In this document: piece after piece, positions 41,111 through 52,560 of the stretch | How the letters are laid out: the number at the start of each line of letters is the position of its first letter | How positions within the stretch are numbered: position 1 is the first letter of the stretch | Origin: Nonomuraea wenchangensis | GTDB lineage: Bacteria > Actinomycetota > Actinomycetes > Streptosporangiales > Streptosporangiaceae | Direction: 5' to 3' | NCBI RefSeq assembly: GCF_900111685.1 | Contig: NZ_FOHX01000014.1 | Coordinates: 1 to 64,000, forward strand | Length of the DNA: 64,000 nucleotides | Translations under genes and position numbers: made by a program | Notes under the pieces: generated by a model | Databases searched by the model: none | What the model saw: the letters and a program-made list of their open reading frames with translations, nothing else | Told to the model about the DNA's origin: nothing

Positions 41111-42525
41111 GATGAGCTCCAGAGGTGCAGCGCGGCGTAGGCCCGCCAGGGCCGCCACCGCTCGGTTTCGTCGTCGGGGATGCCCAGGGCGGCCATCCGC
41201 TTCCTGAGCACCAGGTCGCCCGCGGGCCAGGCGTCGGGGTCGCGCAGTGCCCGCAGCGCGACGTAGCCGGCGGTCCACGGGCCGATGCCGGGCACGTCGA
41301 GCAGTGCCGCGACGGCCTCGGCGGGGTCCTGGCCGCCGTCGAGGTCGAGGTGGCCCTCGGTGATCCTGGTGGCCAGTTCCTTGAGCGTGGTGATGCGGCG
41401 GCCGGTGAGGCCGAGCCCGGTGAGGTCGGTCTCCAGCAGGTGGCCGGGGGCGGGGAAGAGGCCGTCGGGCGCGGCGGCGCGGGCGACGATGCGCCCGAGC
41501 AGCGTACGGGCCCCGGCCACCGAGACCTGCTGCCCCACGACCGCCCGCACGGCCAGCTCGAACCCGTCGAACGTCCCCGGCACCCGCAGCCCCGGCCGGG
41601 CCGCGACCAGCGGCCCGAGCGAGGTCCGGCCGAGCGCCTCGGAGATCGCCTCCGGGTCGGCGTCCAGGTCGAGCAGCCGGCGGCAGCGGGCCACGACGCG
41701 GGCGAGCTGCCGCGTGTCGTCCACCGCCACGTCGAGCGCGACGTGGTCGGGCCGGGGCGTGAGCGTGATCGTCCCGCCGGGCACCGCCCGCGCGTACGAG
41801 GTCCGGTCCGCGCTCTCCAGCCTCGGGATCGCCCGGGCGGTGAGGAACGCGAAGACGCCGTCCACGTCGTACGGCTCCCGCCGGTGCAGCCGCAACCGCA
41901 GCGGCGCGGGCCCGGCGCTCTCCGCCCCGGGGTCGCGCACGGCGACCGGACGGCTCCCGGCCGTGGCGCGCAGCTCGCTCGGCGTGAACCCGTACGTCTC
42001 CCGCATCGTCGCGTTGAACTGCCGTACGCTGCCGAACCCGGCCGCGAACGCCACGTCCGTGATCGGCAGCACGGTCTCCGTCAGCAGTTGCTTGGCCAGC
42101 AGCAGCCGTTTCGTCCGCGCCACCGCGAGCGGCCCGGCGCCCAGCTCGGCCACGAACAGCCGGTGCAGGTGCCGTTCGGTGATGTGCAGCCGCCTGGCCA
42201 GCCCGGCCACGCCCTGCTCGTCGGCCGCGCCGTCGTCGATGAGCCGCAGCGCCCGGCCCACGAGGTCGCCCCGCAGGTCCCAGCCGGGATCGCCGGGCGA
42301 CAGCTCGGGGCGGCAGCGCTTGCACGGCCGGAACCCGGCCGCCTCCGCCGAGGCCGCGTGCCGGTAGAAACGTACGTTCCTGGACGCAGGCGTACGCGCC
42401 GGGCAGATCGGACGGCAGTAGATGCGCGTCGTCGTCACCGCCGTGTAGAAGCGCCCGTCGAACCGGGCGTCCCTGGCGGAGACGGCCCGGTAACAGGAGT
42501 CGAAGTCGAGCTCCAGTGGAGACAT
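41107..42525 (-). CDS. AdaA-AlkA fusion: regulator and DNA-3-methyladenine glycosylase II
   Basis: 472 residues. N-terminal Ada zinc domain with four Cys (YCRPICPAR...FRPCKRC), then an AraC HTH (GVAGLARRLHITERHLHRLF...ITDVAFAAGFGSVRQFN), then an AlkA N-terminal domain and an HhH-GPD glycosylase (LLDVPGIGPWTAGYVALRAL) with the catalytic Asp in DAWPAGDLVL. Such fusions sense methylphosphotriesters via the Ada Cys and excise alkylated bases. ATG 42525 chosen; the longer frame to 42642 has no ribosome-binding site. Co-translated with Ogt. Confidence 0.94.
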   Translation of the reverse strand: MSPLELDFDSCYRAVSARDARFDGRFYTAVTTTRIYCRPICPARTPASRNVRFYRHAASAEAAGFRPCKRCRPELSPGDPGWDLRGDLVGRALRLIDDGAADEQGVAGLARRLHITERHLHRLFVAELGAGPLAVARTKRLLLAKQLLTETVLPITDVAFAAGFGSVRQFNATMRETYGFTPSELRATAGSRPVAVRDPGAESAGPAPLRLRLHRREPYDVDGVFAFLTARAIPRLESADRTSYARAVPGGTITLTPRPDHVALDVAVDDTRQLARVVARCRRLLDLDADPEAISEALGRTSLGPLVAARPGLRVPGTFDGFELAVRAVVGQQVSVAGARTLLGRIVARAAAPDGLFPAPGHLLETDLTGLGLTGRRITTLKELATRITEGHLDLDGGQDPAEAVAALLDVPGIGPWTAGYVALRALRDPDAWPAGDLVLRKRMAALGIPDDETERWRPWRAYAALHLWSSS

Positions 42526-42595
42526 ACTTCGACGGTACGCGCTGCCAGGAGGCGGCGACCGGCGGTTTTCGGACCTGATCGTCCGCGATGTTCGG

Positions 42596-43534
42596 CTACT
42601 TGGAGGAGACGCCGACCCCCAGGTCGAACTCCCGGTAGACACGCGCCCAGAACCCGTCGCGCAGCCACACCCGCGCCTCGGGGAAGGGCCGCAGCGAGTG
42701 ACCGAGCTCCTTCTCGGCCTCGATCAGCAGCTCGGTGTCGATGACGGTCGGCAGGATCGGTCCAGGCAGCAGGTCGCGGATGTTGTCACGGCCACGGGTG
42801 AGGATCCACTTCTGTGCCACGTGCTCGCCGACGTCCTCGACGCGCGGGCGGCTCGGGCCGAGCTTGGCCACCTGGCCCGGCTTGGCGTGCGGCTTGACCG
42901 GCGCGCGGCCGGCGAAGACCTGGGCGGGCGACGGCGTGACCGGCGGGGCGACCGCCACGGGCTGCGGAGCACGGCTGAAAAAGGGCCTCAGGAAATCAGC
43001 GGAGATCACTTCGACGGTGTCGGACTCCCACACCAGGCGTTCGGCCTGGTTGGTGCCGTAAGGCGGCTCGACACCCCAAAGGTGGATGCGCACGCCGTAC
43101 GCCTGCGCCGCCTCCACCGCCGGGACCATGTCCTCATCGCCGGCCAGCAGGATGGTGTCGGTGACGGCATGGTGCCTGGCCAGCGCCTCCAGATCGCTCC
43201 TGATCTGGGCGTCCACGCCTTTCTGCTGACCACGGGCGTTGAGGTTGCCAAGCCTTACCTTGACCCAGGGGAGCTGGGCGATGACCCGCTGATCGACGGT
43301 GGGCACGCGGTCACGGGCGGCGTCATACCAATAGATCCGCAAGAGTTCGCCAGAAATACGTTCCTCTGCATGTTTCTGCAGACTCTGGATGAGCTCATCA
43401 GCGGCCACCCGATATTCCTTGCGTTCCTTCGCGCCCAGCAGCACTTCACCGGCCGCCGCGTAGAGATAACCGACATCCACCAGGACTGCGTACTTGGCTG
43501 CCACAGGATGCGGCATGAGGTCTGGGATGGCCAT
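42596..43534 (-). CDS. NYN-domain (LabA/DUF88-like) ribonuclease protein
   Basis: 312 residues. The PIN-like NYN core spans ~1-190: LVDVGYLY, KGVDAQIRSDLEAL and LLAGDEDMVPAV supply the conserved acidic residues. A linker and a C-terminal domain (~230-312, HSLRPFPEARVWLRDGFWARVYREFDLG) follow. NYN proteins are metal-dependent RNases, often in RNA turnover or defence. GGAGGA ribosome-binding site before ATG 43534. The 5' half is less GC-rich than its neighbours, and a strong inverted repeat precedes it. Confidence 0.88.
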   Translation of the reverse strand: MAIPDLMPHPVAAKYAVLVDVGYLYAAAGEVLLGAKERKEYRVAADELIQSLQKHAEERISGELLRIYWYDAARDRVPTVDQRVIAQLPWVKVRLGNLNARGQQKGVDAQIRSDLEALARHHAVTDTILLAGDEDMVPAVEAAQAYGVRIHLWGVEPPYGTNQAERLVWESDTVEVISADFLRPFFSRAPQPVAVAPPVTPSPAQVFAGRAPVKPHAKPGQVAKLGPSRPRVEDVGEHVAQKWILTRGRDNIRDLLPGPILPTVIDTELLIEAEKELGHSLRPFPEARVWLRDGFWARVYREFDLGVGVSSK

Positions 43535-43569
43535 GTCGTCCTCCAGGCCGCGGTGTTAGTTGATCGGCT

Positions 43570-43600
43570 GACTATATACGCCTACTTTCTCTAGATAGTC
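43570..43600. promoter_or_regulatory. Promoter/inverted repeat upstream of the NYN gene
   Basis: GACTAT (43570-43575) and ATAGTC (43595-43600) form an inverted repeat; on the minus strand TATATA/TATAGT here is an excellent -10. A second 8-bp inverted repeat, CTAGATAG at 43591-43598 with CTATCTAG at 43638-43645, reaches into the end of the epsilon-subunit gene and may terminate it. Confidence 0.5.
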
Positions 43601-43641
43601 CCAACTCCCGGGGAACTTGACACCCGATTCCCAGGATCTAT

Positions 43642-43854
43642 CTAGGGCAGGGCGCTCATCCGCCATGCCGACTTCCCTGGGACGACAGGCTTACGCATAC
43701 CTCTAGCTGGGTTTCGCCATCTTTGCGGAGGGGCCTGCGGAGCGGGCTCCGGCGGGGCCTGCCGGGTGGCCAGCGCGACCACCAGGGCGGCGAGCTCCTC
43801 GGGCGTGGCGTCGCCGTGGACGACGCGCAGTCCTGGTGCCGGCGGCGGGGTCAC
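43642..43854 (-). CDS. Acyl-CoA carboxylase epsilon subunit
   Basis: 70 residues, GTG 43854 overlapping the beta-subunit stop (GTGA). LRVVHGDATPEELAALVVALATR, a Pro-rich linker and W-containing C-terminus (GKSAWRMSALP) match the small actinobacterial AccE/PccE epsilon subunits that stabilise the alpha-beta complex. It is translationally coupled to the beta subunit. Confidence 0.9.
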   Translation of the reverse strand: MTPPPAPGLRVVHGDATPEELAALVVALATRQAPPEPAPQAPPQRWRNPARGMRKPVVPGKSAWRMSALP

Positions 43855-45458
43855 AGCGGGATGTTCCCGTGCTTCTTGGGTGGGAGCGTGGCGCGCTTGT
43901 TGCGGAGCGCGCGCAGCGCCCGGACGATCTGGGGGCGGGTTTCGGACGGCCGGATCACCGTGTCCACGTAGCCGCGTTCGGCCGCGATGTACGGATTGGC
44001 CAGCGTGTCCTCGTACTCGGTGACGAGCCTGGCGCGCTGGTCGTCGGGGTCGTCGGCGGCGGCGAGCTCGCGCCGGTAGAGGATGTTGACCGCGCCCTGC
44101 GCGCCCATGACCGCGATCTGGGCGGTGGGCCAGGCGAGGTTGACGTCCGCGCCGAGGTGCTTGGAGCCCATGACGTCGTACGCGCCGCCGTACGCCTTGC
44201 GGGTGATCACCGTGACCAGCGGGACGGTGGCCTCGGCGTAGGCGTAGAGGAGCTTGGCGCCGCGGCGGATGATTCCGTTCCATTCCTGATCGGTGCCGGG
44301 GAGGAAACCCGGGACATCCACAAAAGTCAGGATAGGAATATTAAACGCATCACATGTTCGAATAAAGCGTGCCGCTTTCTCGGATGCGTTGATATCCAGA
44401 CAACCTGCGAAATGCATGGGCTGGTTGGCCACCACGCCCACCGGCCGGCCGTCCACGCGCCCGTAGCCGACCACGATGTTCGGCGCGAACCGCGCGTGGA
44501 CCTCCAGGAACTCCCCGTCGTCCAGCACCCGCCCGATCACCCGGTGCATGTCGTACGGCTGGTTGGGCGAGTCGGGGATCAGCTCGTCCAGCTCGGGATC
44601 GGGATCGAGGTCCGCGGCGGCCGGGTAGGCCGGGGGGTCGTCCAGGTTGTTGGACGGCAGGTAGGACAGCAGCGCCCGCACATAGTCGAGCGCGTCGTTC
44701 TCGTCGGCCGCCTGGTAGTGGGCCACGCCCGACTTCGTGTTGTGCGCGTGCGCCCCGCCGAGCTCCTCGAACGTCACCTCCTCGCCCGTCACCGTCTTGA
44801 TGACGTCGGGCCCGGTGATGAACATGTGCGAGGTCTGGTCCACCATCACCACGAAGTCGGTCAGCGCGGGGGAGTAGACGTGCCCGCCGGCCGCCGCGCC
44901 CATGATGAGCGAGATCTGCGGGATCACGCCGGAGGCGTGCACGTTGCGCTTGAAGATCTCGGCGTACAGGCCGAGCGCGACCACGCCCTCCTGGATGCGC
45001 GCGCCGCCGCCCTCGTTGACGCCGATGATGGGGCAGCCGGTCTTGAGCGCCAGGTCCAGGACCTTGACGATCTTCTCGCCGTACACCTCGCCGAGGGAGC
45101 CGCCGAAGACCGTCACGTCCTGGGAGAACACGCAGACCTGCCGGCCGTCGACCGTGCCGTGCCCGGCGATCACGCCGTCACCGTACGGCCGCCGCTGCTC
45201 CAGGCCGAACATCGTCGAGCGGTGCCTGGCGAACGCGTCGAACTCCACGAACGAGCCCTCGTCCAGCAGCGCGAGCACCCGCTCCCTGGCGGTCATCTTG
45301 CCCTTGGCGTGCTGCTTGTCGACGGCGGACGCGGATCCGGCGTGCACCGCCTCGTCCAGCCGCCGCTCCAGATCGGCGATCTTCCCGGCGGTCGTGTGGA
45401 TGTCCGGCTTGTCGGGCTTATCCGTCTTCTCCGGTTTTGACTCGGCGGCAGCGCTCAT
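43851..45458 (-). CDS. Acyl-CoA carboxylase beta (carboxyltransferase) subunit
   Basis: 535 residues, the normal length of actinobacterial PccB/AccD-type subunits. N- and C-terminal crotonase-fold carboxyltransferase domains are seen, with GGSLGEVYGEKIVK, GGGARIQEGV, and GFLPGTDQEWNGIIRRGAKLLYAYAEA; the substrate-side Asp/Ile choice (ANQPMHFAGCLDI) suits propionyl-CoA-type enzymes, though acetyl-CoA is possible. ATG 45458. Bases ~44310-44400, encoding SEKAARFIRTCDAFNIPILTF, use AT-ending codons unlike the rest of the gene. Forms an operon with the epsilon subunit. Confidence 0.95.
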   Translation of the reverse strand: MSAAAESKPEKTDKPDKPDIHTTAGKIADLERRLDEAVHAGSASAVDKQHAKGKMTARERVLALLDEGSFVEFDAFARHRSTMFGLEQRRPYGDGVIAGHGTVDGRQVCVFSQDVTVFGGSLGEVYGEKIVKVLDLALKTGCPIIGVNEGGGARIQEGVVALGLYAEIFKRNVHASGVIPQISLIMGAAAGGHVYSPALTDFVVMVDQTSHMFITGPDVIKTVTGEEVTFEELGGAHAHNTKSGVAHYQAADENDALDYVRALLSYLPSNNLDDPPAYPAAADLDPDPELDELIPDSPNQPYDMHRVIGRVLDDGEFLEVHARFAPNIVVGYGRVDGRPVGVVANQPMHFAGCLDINASEKAARFIRTCDAFNIPILTFVDVPGFLPGTDQEWNGIIRRGAKLLYAYAEATVPLVTVITRKAYGGAYDVMGSKHLGADVNLAWPTAQIAVMGAQGAVNILYRRELAAADDPDDQRARLVTEYEDTLANPYIAAERGYVDTVIRPSETRPQIVRALRALRNKRATLPPKKHGNIPL

Positions 45459-45494
45459 GCGCGCAAGGCTAGTACCTCCTCCTAGAGTGGTTCC

Positions 45495-46313
45495 ATGACG
45501 GATGCCGTACGCACCCACGGCCTGTTCAAGAGGTACGGGCAGCAGATCGCGGTGGCAGGGGTCGACCTCGTGGTCCCTGCCGGCAGCTTCGCGGGCCTGG
45601 TCGGCCCCAACGGAGCGGGCAAGACCACCACGCTCAGCATGATCACCGGGCTGCTCCGCCCCGACGGCGGCACGGCCGAGATCGACGGCTTCCACGTCTG
45701 GCGTGACCCCGTCGAGGTCAAAGCTCGCATCGGCGTGCTGCCCGAGGGGCTGCGGCTGTTCGAGCGGCTGTCCGGGCGGGAGCTGCTGACCTACTCCGGC
45801 AGGCTGCGCGGGCTCCCCAAGGCCGAGGTCGAGCGGCGGGCGGAGGAGTTGCTCACCGTCATGGACCTCACCGGGGCCGCCGACAAGCTCGTCGTCGACT
45901 ACTCCACAGGCATGCGCAAGAAGATCGGGCTGGCCTCGGCGCTGCTGCACAACCCGTCGGTGCTGTTCCTGGACGAGCCGTTCGAGGGCGTCGACCCGGT
46001 CAGCGCCAACACGCTCACCGAGGTGCTGCGGGGCTTCACGGCCTCCGGCTCCACCGTCATCTTCTCCAGCCACGTGATGGACCTCGTCGAGCGGCTGTGC
46101 GACTGGGTGTCGGTGATGAACCAGGGGCACATCGTGGCGCAGGGGCCGCTGGAGCAGGTCCGCGGCGGGCGGCGGCTCAACGAGGCGTTCCTGGAGCTGG
46201 TCGGCGGCACCGGGCACGCCCGCGGCGGCGGCCTGTCCTGGCTCGGCGCCGGCGCCCGCCAACCAGCCCCCGCTCCCGCCCCCGTCGACGAACCAAGGCA
46301 GGACGCGCAGTGA
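45495..46313 (+). CDS. ABC transporter ATP-binding protein
   Basis: 272 residues. Walker A GPNGAGKTT, signature YSTGMRKKIGLA, Walker B VLFLDEPFEGVDP and H-loop SSHVMD. The C-terminus is Pro/Ala-rich. With the downstream permease (GTGA overlap) it forms an ABC-2-type exporter of unknown substrate. Divergent from the beta subunit across 36 bp. Confidence 0.93.
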   Translation: MTDAVRTHGLFKRYGQQIAVAGVDLVVPAGSFAGLVGPNGAGKTTTLSMITGLLRPDGGTAEIDGFHVWRDPVEVKARIGVLPEGLRLFERLSGRELLTYSGRLRGLPKAEVERRAEELLTVMDLTGAADKLVVDYSTGMRKKIGLASALLHNPSVLFLDEPFEGVDPVSANTLTEVLRGFTASGSTVIFSSHVMDLVERLCDWVSVMNQGHIVAQGPLEQVRGGRRLNEAFLELVGGTGHARGGGLSWLGAGARQPAPAPAPVDEPRQDAQ

Positions 46314-47881
46314 GCACGGTCGCCCTCTTCGCGCGGCTGAAGCTGCGCCTGCTCGCCGGCAACCTGCGCGGCGACCTCCAGCGCAAGCTCGGCTTCCTGC
46401 TCACCACGGTCGTCGCGCTCGGCACGGCCGTGCTCGGCTTCCTCCTGATGAGCCTGCTGCGGCTCGCGCCCCGCGAGCTCGCCGTCGAGCTGGTGATCGT
46501 CGCCTTCACCCTGTTCCTGATCGGCTGGATGATCGTGCCGTTGCTGGCCTTCGGCCTCGACGACACGCTCGACCCCGCCAAGCTCGCGCTGTTCCCGCTG
46601 CCCGCCCGCAGCCTCGCGATCGGCATGTTCACCGCGTCCGTGACCGGCGTGTGGCCGCTCACGATGCTCGTCGTCACCTCCGGAGCGCTCATCGCGCTCC
46701 CTACCGGGATCGGCGGATTGCTGCTCGGCGTGCCCGCCGTGCTGCTGCAGTTCGCGCTCTGCGTGGTGACCTCGCGCCTGATCACCACGGGGCTGTCCAG
46801 CGCGCTCCGCACCCGGCGCGGCCGGGACGTGCTGGCCGTGGCCGCCCTCTTCGTCGTCCTGGTCGCGCAGCTGCCCAACCTGCTGCTCAACCGCGGGTTC
46901 GGCGACCCCGAGGCGCTGCTGGCCGGGCTGGCCGGCGTCCTGCGCTGGACCCCGCCCGGCATGGCGGCGCACGCGATCGCCGACGGCGGCCTGACCGGCC
47001 TGGGAGAGCTGGCGCTCCTGGCGCTGCTCACGGCGGCGATCGGCTGGCTGTGGATCAAGGCGCTGAGCCGGGCGCTGGTGACGCCGGACGTCTCCACGCA
47101 GGCGGCGTCGGTGCGCAAGGACAGCGGCTGGATCGACCGGGTGCTGCCCGACGGGCCGCTCGCCGCCGTCGTCGGCAAGGAGCTGAAGTACATCAGGCGC
47201 GAGCCGCGCTTCCGGGTGGGCTGGTTCAGCGCCATCGTCGTCACGCTCATCCTGTCGTTCTCGCTCGGCCGCACGGCCGGCGAGGGCGGGCCGGGCGGCC
47301 CGGCGCTGCCGATCGTCATCACCGCCTTCGGCGCGCTGATGATCGCCCTCCAGTCGGGCAACACGTTCGGTTTCGACGGCCGCTCGCTCTGGATGAACGC
47401 CGTGACGTTCGGCTCGGAACGCGACCTCGGCACCGACCTCGCCGGCCGCCACCTCGCCAACGCGCTCATCGCGACGCCGCTGCTCGCCGTGATCGCGGTC
47501 GCCACCGGGCTGTTCACCGGGCATCCCGGCTCGATCCTGCCCGCGATGCTGGCCGGGTGGGGCGCGCTCGGCATCGGGCTCGGGGTCGGCTCGATGACCA
47601 GTGTGGTGCTGCCGTACGGGGTGCCCGAGCGGATGAACGCCTTCAGCAGCGCCGCCCCCGGACAGGGCGGGCAGGCGTTCGCGTCCTCGATGGGGGCGAT
47701 GGCCGGCATCGCGCTGCTGTCGCTGCCGTTCCTGGTGCCGCTCGCGTTCGGGCTGCTGTGGGTGAGCGTGGCGGCCCCCTTCTACGGGCTCCTCGTCGAG
47801 GTGCTCGGCCGCCGGCTCGCGGCGCGGATCGGCTTCGCCCGGCTGCCGGAGCTGATGGCGGCCGTGGGTAAGGCGTCCTGA
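46310..47881 (+). CDS. ABC-2 type transporter permease
   Basis: 523 residues from GTG 46310. About twelve hydrophobic segments, with two clusters of six: one within ~25-240 and another from ~305 to 515. This is an unusually long, duplicated-looking ABC-2 permease. Soluble segments such as SSALRTRRGRDVLA and GKELKYIRREPRFRVG are cytoplasmic. Substrate unknown. Confidence 0.88.
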   Translation: MSTVALFARLKLRLLAGNLRGDLQRKLGFLLTTVVALGTAVLGFLLMSLLRLAPRELAVELVIVAFTLFLIGWMIVPLLAFGLDDTLDPAKLALFPLPARSLAIGMFTASVTGVWPLTMLVVTSGALIALPTGIGGLLLGVPAVLLQFALCVVTSRLITTGLSSALRTRRGRDVLAVAALFVVLVAQLPNLLLNRGFGDPEALLAGLAGVLRWTPPGMAAHAIADGGLTGLGELALLALLTAAIGWLWIKALSRALVTPDVSTQAASVRKDSGWIDRVLPDGPLAAVVGKELKYIRREPRFRVGWFSAIVVTLILSFSLGRTAGEGGPGGPALPIVITAFGALMIALQSGNTFGFDGRSLWMNAVTFGSERDLGTDLAGRHLANALIATPLLAVIAVATGLFTGHPGSILPAMLAGWGALGIGLGVGSMTSVVLPYGVPERMNAFSSAAPGQGGQAFASSMGAMAGIALLSLPFLVPLAFGLLWVSVAAPFYGLLVEVLGRRLAARIGFARLPELMAAVGKAS

Positions 47882-47914
47882 CCAGTGGTCTAGTCCAATA
47901 AGTGAGACCGGTCT
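47880..47914. promoter_or_regulatory. Two palindromes upstream of ppc
   Basis: GACCAGTGGTC (47880-47890) and AGACCGGTCT (47905-47914) lie 35 bp or more before the ppc start. They could be repressor sites or part of a terminator of the permease gene. Confidence 0.35.
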
Positions 47915-47949
47915 GCGCTCGCGAAAACCGACTCGCTACCCTTCGAAGC

Positions 47950-50566
<2,617 letters not shown>

Positions 50567-50571
<5 letters not shown>

Positions 50572-50583
50572 CCGGGGGTCAGC
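50567..50583. terminator. Hairpin shared by two convergent stop codons
   Basis: GCTGACC (50567-50573), loop GGG, GGTCAGC (50577-50583): a perfect 7-bp stem that contains the ppc TGA and the epoxide hydrolase TGA. No U-tract follows on either strand. Confidence 0.5.
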
Positions 50584-51661
50584 GGAGGGTGGTGAAGAAG
50601 GCGATGACGTCGGAGGTGAGCGCTTCCGTGGCGGTGTGGGCGGTGTAGTGGCCGCGGGCCGGGGCGGGGAGCGTACGCCAGGAGACGATCCGGCTGTGGT
50701 CGCGGTCGGCGAAGCGGCGGATGGACTTGAAGTCGCCCTCGCCCATGGCCAGCGCGAGCGGCACCGTCGTCGGCTCCTTCGGCTGTTCCATGCGGGCGTT
50801 CTCCCAGTACAGCCGCAGGGCGGAGCCGGCGGTGCCGGTGAGCCAGTGGACGGCCGCGTTGGCGAGCACGAAGTCGTCGTCCAGGTCCTCGTCGAAGAGC
50901 TGGGCGAGCCAGCCGACCAGCCCGGCGGGGGAGTCGGCGAGGGCGTGGGCGAGGGTCTGCGGCTGCTGGGAGTGCAGGACGTTGAAGGCGCCCTTCTCCT
51001 TCCAGAACCAGTCGAGCACGGCGAGCCCCGCCTGCTCCTCCTCGCTCAGCCCGGCGAACTCGGCCGGGTCGCCGGAGGGGAAGGAGTACACCTGCGTCAC
51101 GTGCACGCCCACCACGTGCTCGGGGGCGAGCCTGCCGACCTCGGGGGAGATCATGGAGCCGGCGTCGTTGCCGGCCGCGCCGTAGCGGTGGTAGCCGAGC
51201 CGGGACATCAGCTCGGTCCAGGCGCGGGCGATGCGCTGGTTGTCCCAGCCGAGCTCCTTGGTCGGGCCGGAGAAGCCGTAGCCGGGCAGGGACGGGACGA
51301 CCAGGTGGAAGTGGCGCGACAGGGGCTCGATCGCGTCGAGGTACTCCATGATCGAGCCGGGCCAGCCGTGGGTGAGCAGGAGCGGCAGGGCGTCGGGGTC
51401 GGCGGCGCGGACGTGGACGAAGTGGATGTTCTGGCCGTCGATCTCGGTGGTGAACTGCGGGTACGCGTTCAGCCGGTCCTCCACCGCGCGCCAGTCGAAC
51501 CCGTCGCGCCAGCGGGTGACCAGGCGCCGCACCCGCTCGACGGCCACGCCCTGGTCGGTGCCGGGGATCTCGTCGGTGAAGCGGGTGAGGGCGAGGCGGG
51601 CCTGGAGGTCGTCGAGGTCGGCCTGCGGGACGGCGACGCGGAAGGGGGTGACGGTCGTCAT
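50579..51661 (-). CDS. Epoxide hydrolase family alpha/beta hydrolase
   Basis: 360 residues. An N-terminal epoxide-hydrolase extension (FRVAVPQADLDDLQARL) is followed by the oxyanion motif HGWPGS, the nucleophile Asp in AAGNDAGSMI, and a C-terminal His region (ARGHYTAH). This is the microsomal-type epoxide hydrolase fold; substrate unknown. AGAGGA ribosome-binding site before ATG 51661. Its promoter region carries two palindromes (51676-51724), which suggests control by a TetR-type repressor; no adjacent regulator is seen. Confidence 0.9.
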   Translation of the reverse strand: MTTVTPFRVAVPQADLDDLQARLALTRFTDEIPGTDQGVAVERVRRLVTRWRDGFDWRAVEDRLNAYPQFTTEIDGQNIHFVHVRAADPDALPLLLTHGWPGSIMEYLDAIEPLSRHFHLVVPSLPGYGFSGPTKELGWDNQRIARAWTELMSRLGYHRYGAAGNDAGSMISPEVGRLAPEHVVGVHVTQVYSFPSGDPAEFAGLSEEEQAGLAVLDWFWKEKGAFNVLHSQQPQTLAHALADSPAGLVGWLAQLFDEDLDDDFVLANAAVHWLTGTAGSALRLYWENARMEQPKEPTTVPLALAMGEGDFKSIRRFADRDHSRIVSWRTLPAPARGHYTAHTATEALTSDVIAFFTTLR

Positions 51662-51675
51662 GACGAGATCCTCTC

Positions 51676-51724
51676 GGAACGGTTCGTTCTGTTCCAAGAG
51701 TATCAGAACGGAATGCTTCATTCC
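51676..51724 (-). promoter_or_regulatory. Promoter/operator region of the epoxide hydrolase gene
   Basis: On the minus strand, TTGATG and GATACT are 19 bp apart as -35/-10 candidates. Between them lies the perfect palindrome GGAATG-AAG-CATTCC (51710-51724). Downstream of the -10 is a second palindrome GAACGgttCGTTC inside GGAAC..GTTCC (51676-51695). The half-site GAACG occurs repeatedly. The upstream palindrome also overlaps the end of the FdhD gene. Confidence 0.6.
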
Positions 51725-52560
51725 ATCAAAATGCGCTCCTCGCCCGCGTACACGTTGCACCGCTCCCCACGCAGGAACCCGACCAGCGTCATACCGAACT
51801 CCCTGGCCAGCTCCACCGCCAGCGACGACGGCGCCGAGACCGCGCACACCACCGGCAGGCCCGCGGCCAGCGCCTTCTGCATGATCTCGTAGCTGGTCCG
51901 GCCGCTCACCATGAGCACGTGCCCGGCCAGCGGCAGCCGCCCGTTCAGCGCGGCCCAGCCGATCAGCTTGTCCACGGCGTTGTGGCGGCCCACGTCCTCG
52001 CGCACCGCCACCGGCTCGCCCGCCCCCGTGAACAGGCCGGCCGCGTGCAGCCCGCCGGTCTTGCCGAACACGCCCTGCCCGCGCCGCAACGCGTCCGGCA
52101 GGCCGTACAGGACGGCGGGGGCGAGCCGCAGCGTGTCCTCCGGCAGCGGGCGGCAGCGGTCGCGCAGCGCGTCGAGGCCGGCCGAGCCGCACACGCCGCA
52201 CGCGCTGGAGGTGACGAAGTGCCGCTCCAGCGCGGGCAGGTCAGGAACGGCGCCGCGCAGCCGCACGGTGACCGTGTTGTAGCGGGCCTCCGGCGGCAGG
52301 TCCTCGTCCGTGCAGTACGCGATCGAGGCGATGTCACCCGGCCCGGCCAGCCCCTCACCGTGCAGGAACCCGGCGGCCAGCTCGAAGTCGTGGCCGGGCG
52401 TGCGCATGGTGATCGCGACCGTCCGCTGCTCGCCGCCGGCCCCGGTGACCCGGATCTCCAGCGGCTCCTCGGTGGCCAGGTCGTCGCGGCGCTCCCGGAC
52501 CGCCGAGCCGTTGAGCTCGCGGATCCGGGCGCGGGTGGTGGGGCCGGGCCGCGTCTTCAC
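51718..52560 (-). CDS. fdhD: Formate dehydrogenase accessory sulfurtransferase FdhD
   Basis: 280 residues. FdhD transfers sulfur to the molybdenum cofactor of FDH-type enzymes. The key SSACGVCGSAG (two Cys), VREDVGRHNAVDKLIG and SGRTSYEIMQKA motifs are present. GTG 52560 overlaps the stop of the adjacent oxidoreductase (GTGA), so the two are co-translated and functionally linked. Confidence 0.95.
   Translation of the reverse strand: MKTRPGPTTRARIRELNGSAVRERRDDLATEEPLEIRVTGAGGEQRTVAITMRTPGHDFELAAGFLHGEGLAGPGDIASIAYCTDEDLPPEARYNTVTVRLRGAVPDLPALERHFVTSSACGVCGSAGLDALRDRCRPLPEDTLRLAPAVLYGLPDALRRGQGVFGKTGGLHAAGLFTGAGEPVAVREDVGRHNAVDKLIGWAALNGRLPLAGHVLMVSGRTSYEIMQKALAAGLPVVCAVSAPSSLAVELAREFGMTLVGFLRGERCNVYAGEERILME

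Noticed and set aside
43851..45458. The left-edge biotin carboxylase as certain partner of this beta subunit
   Set aside because: They lie 43 kb apart and actinomycetes carry several carboxylase sets.
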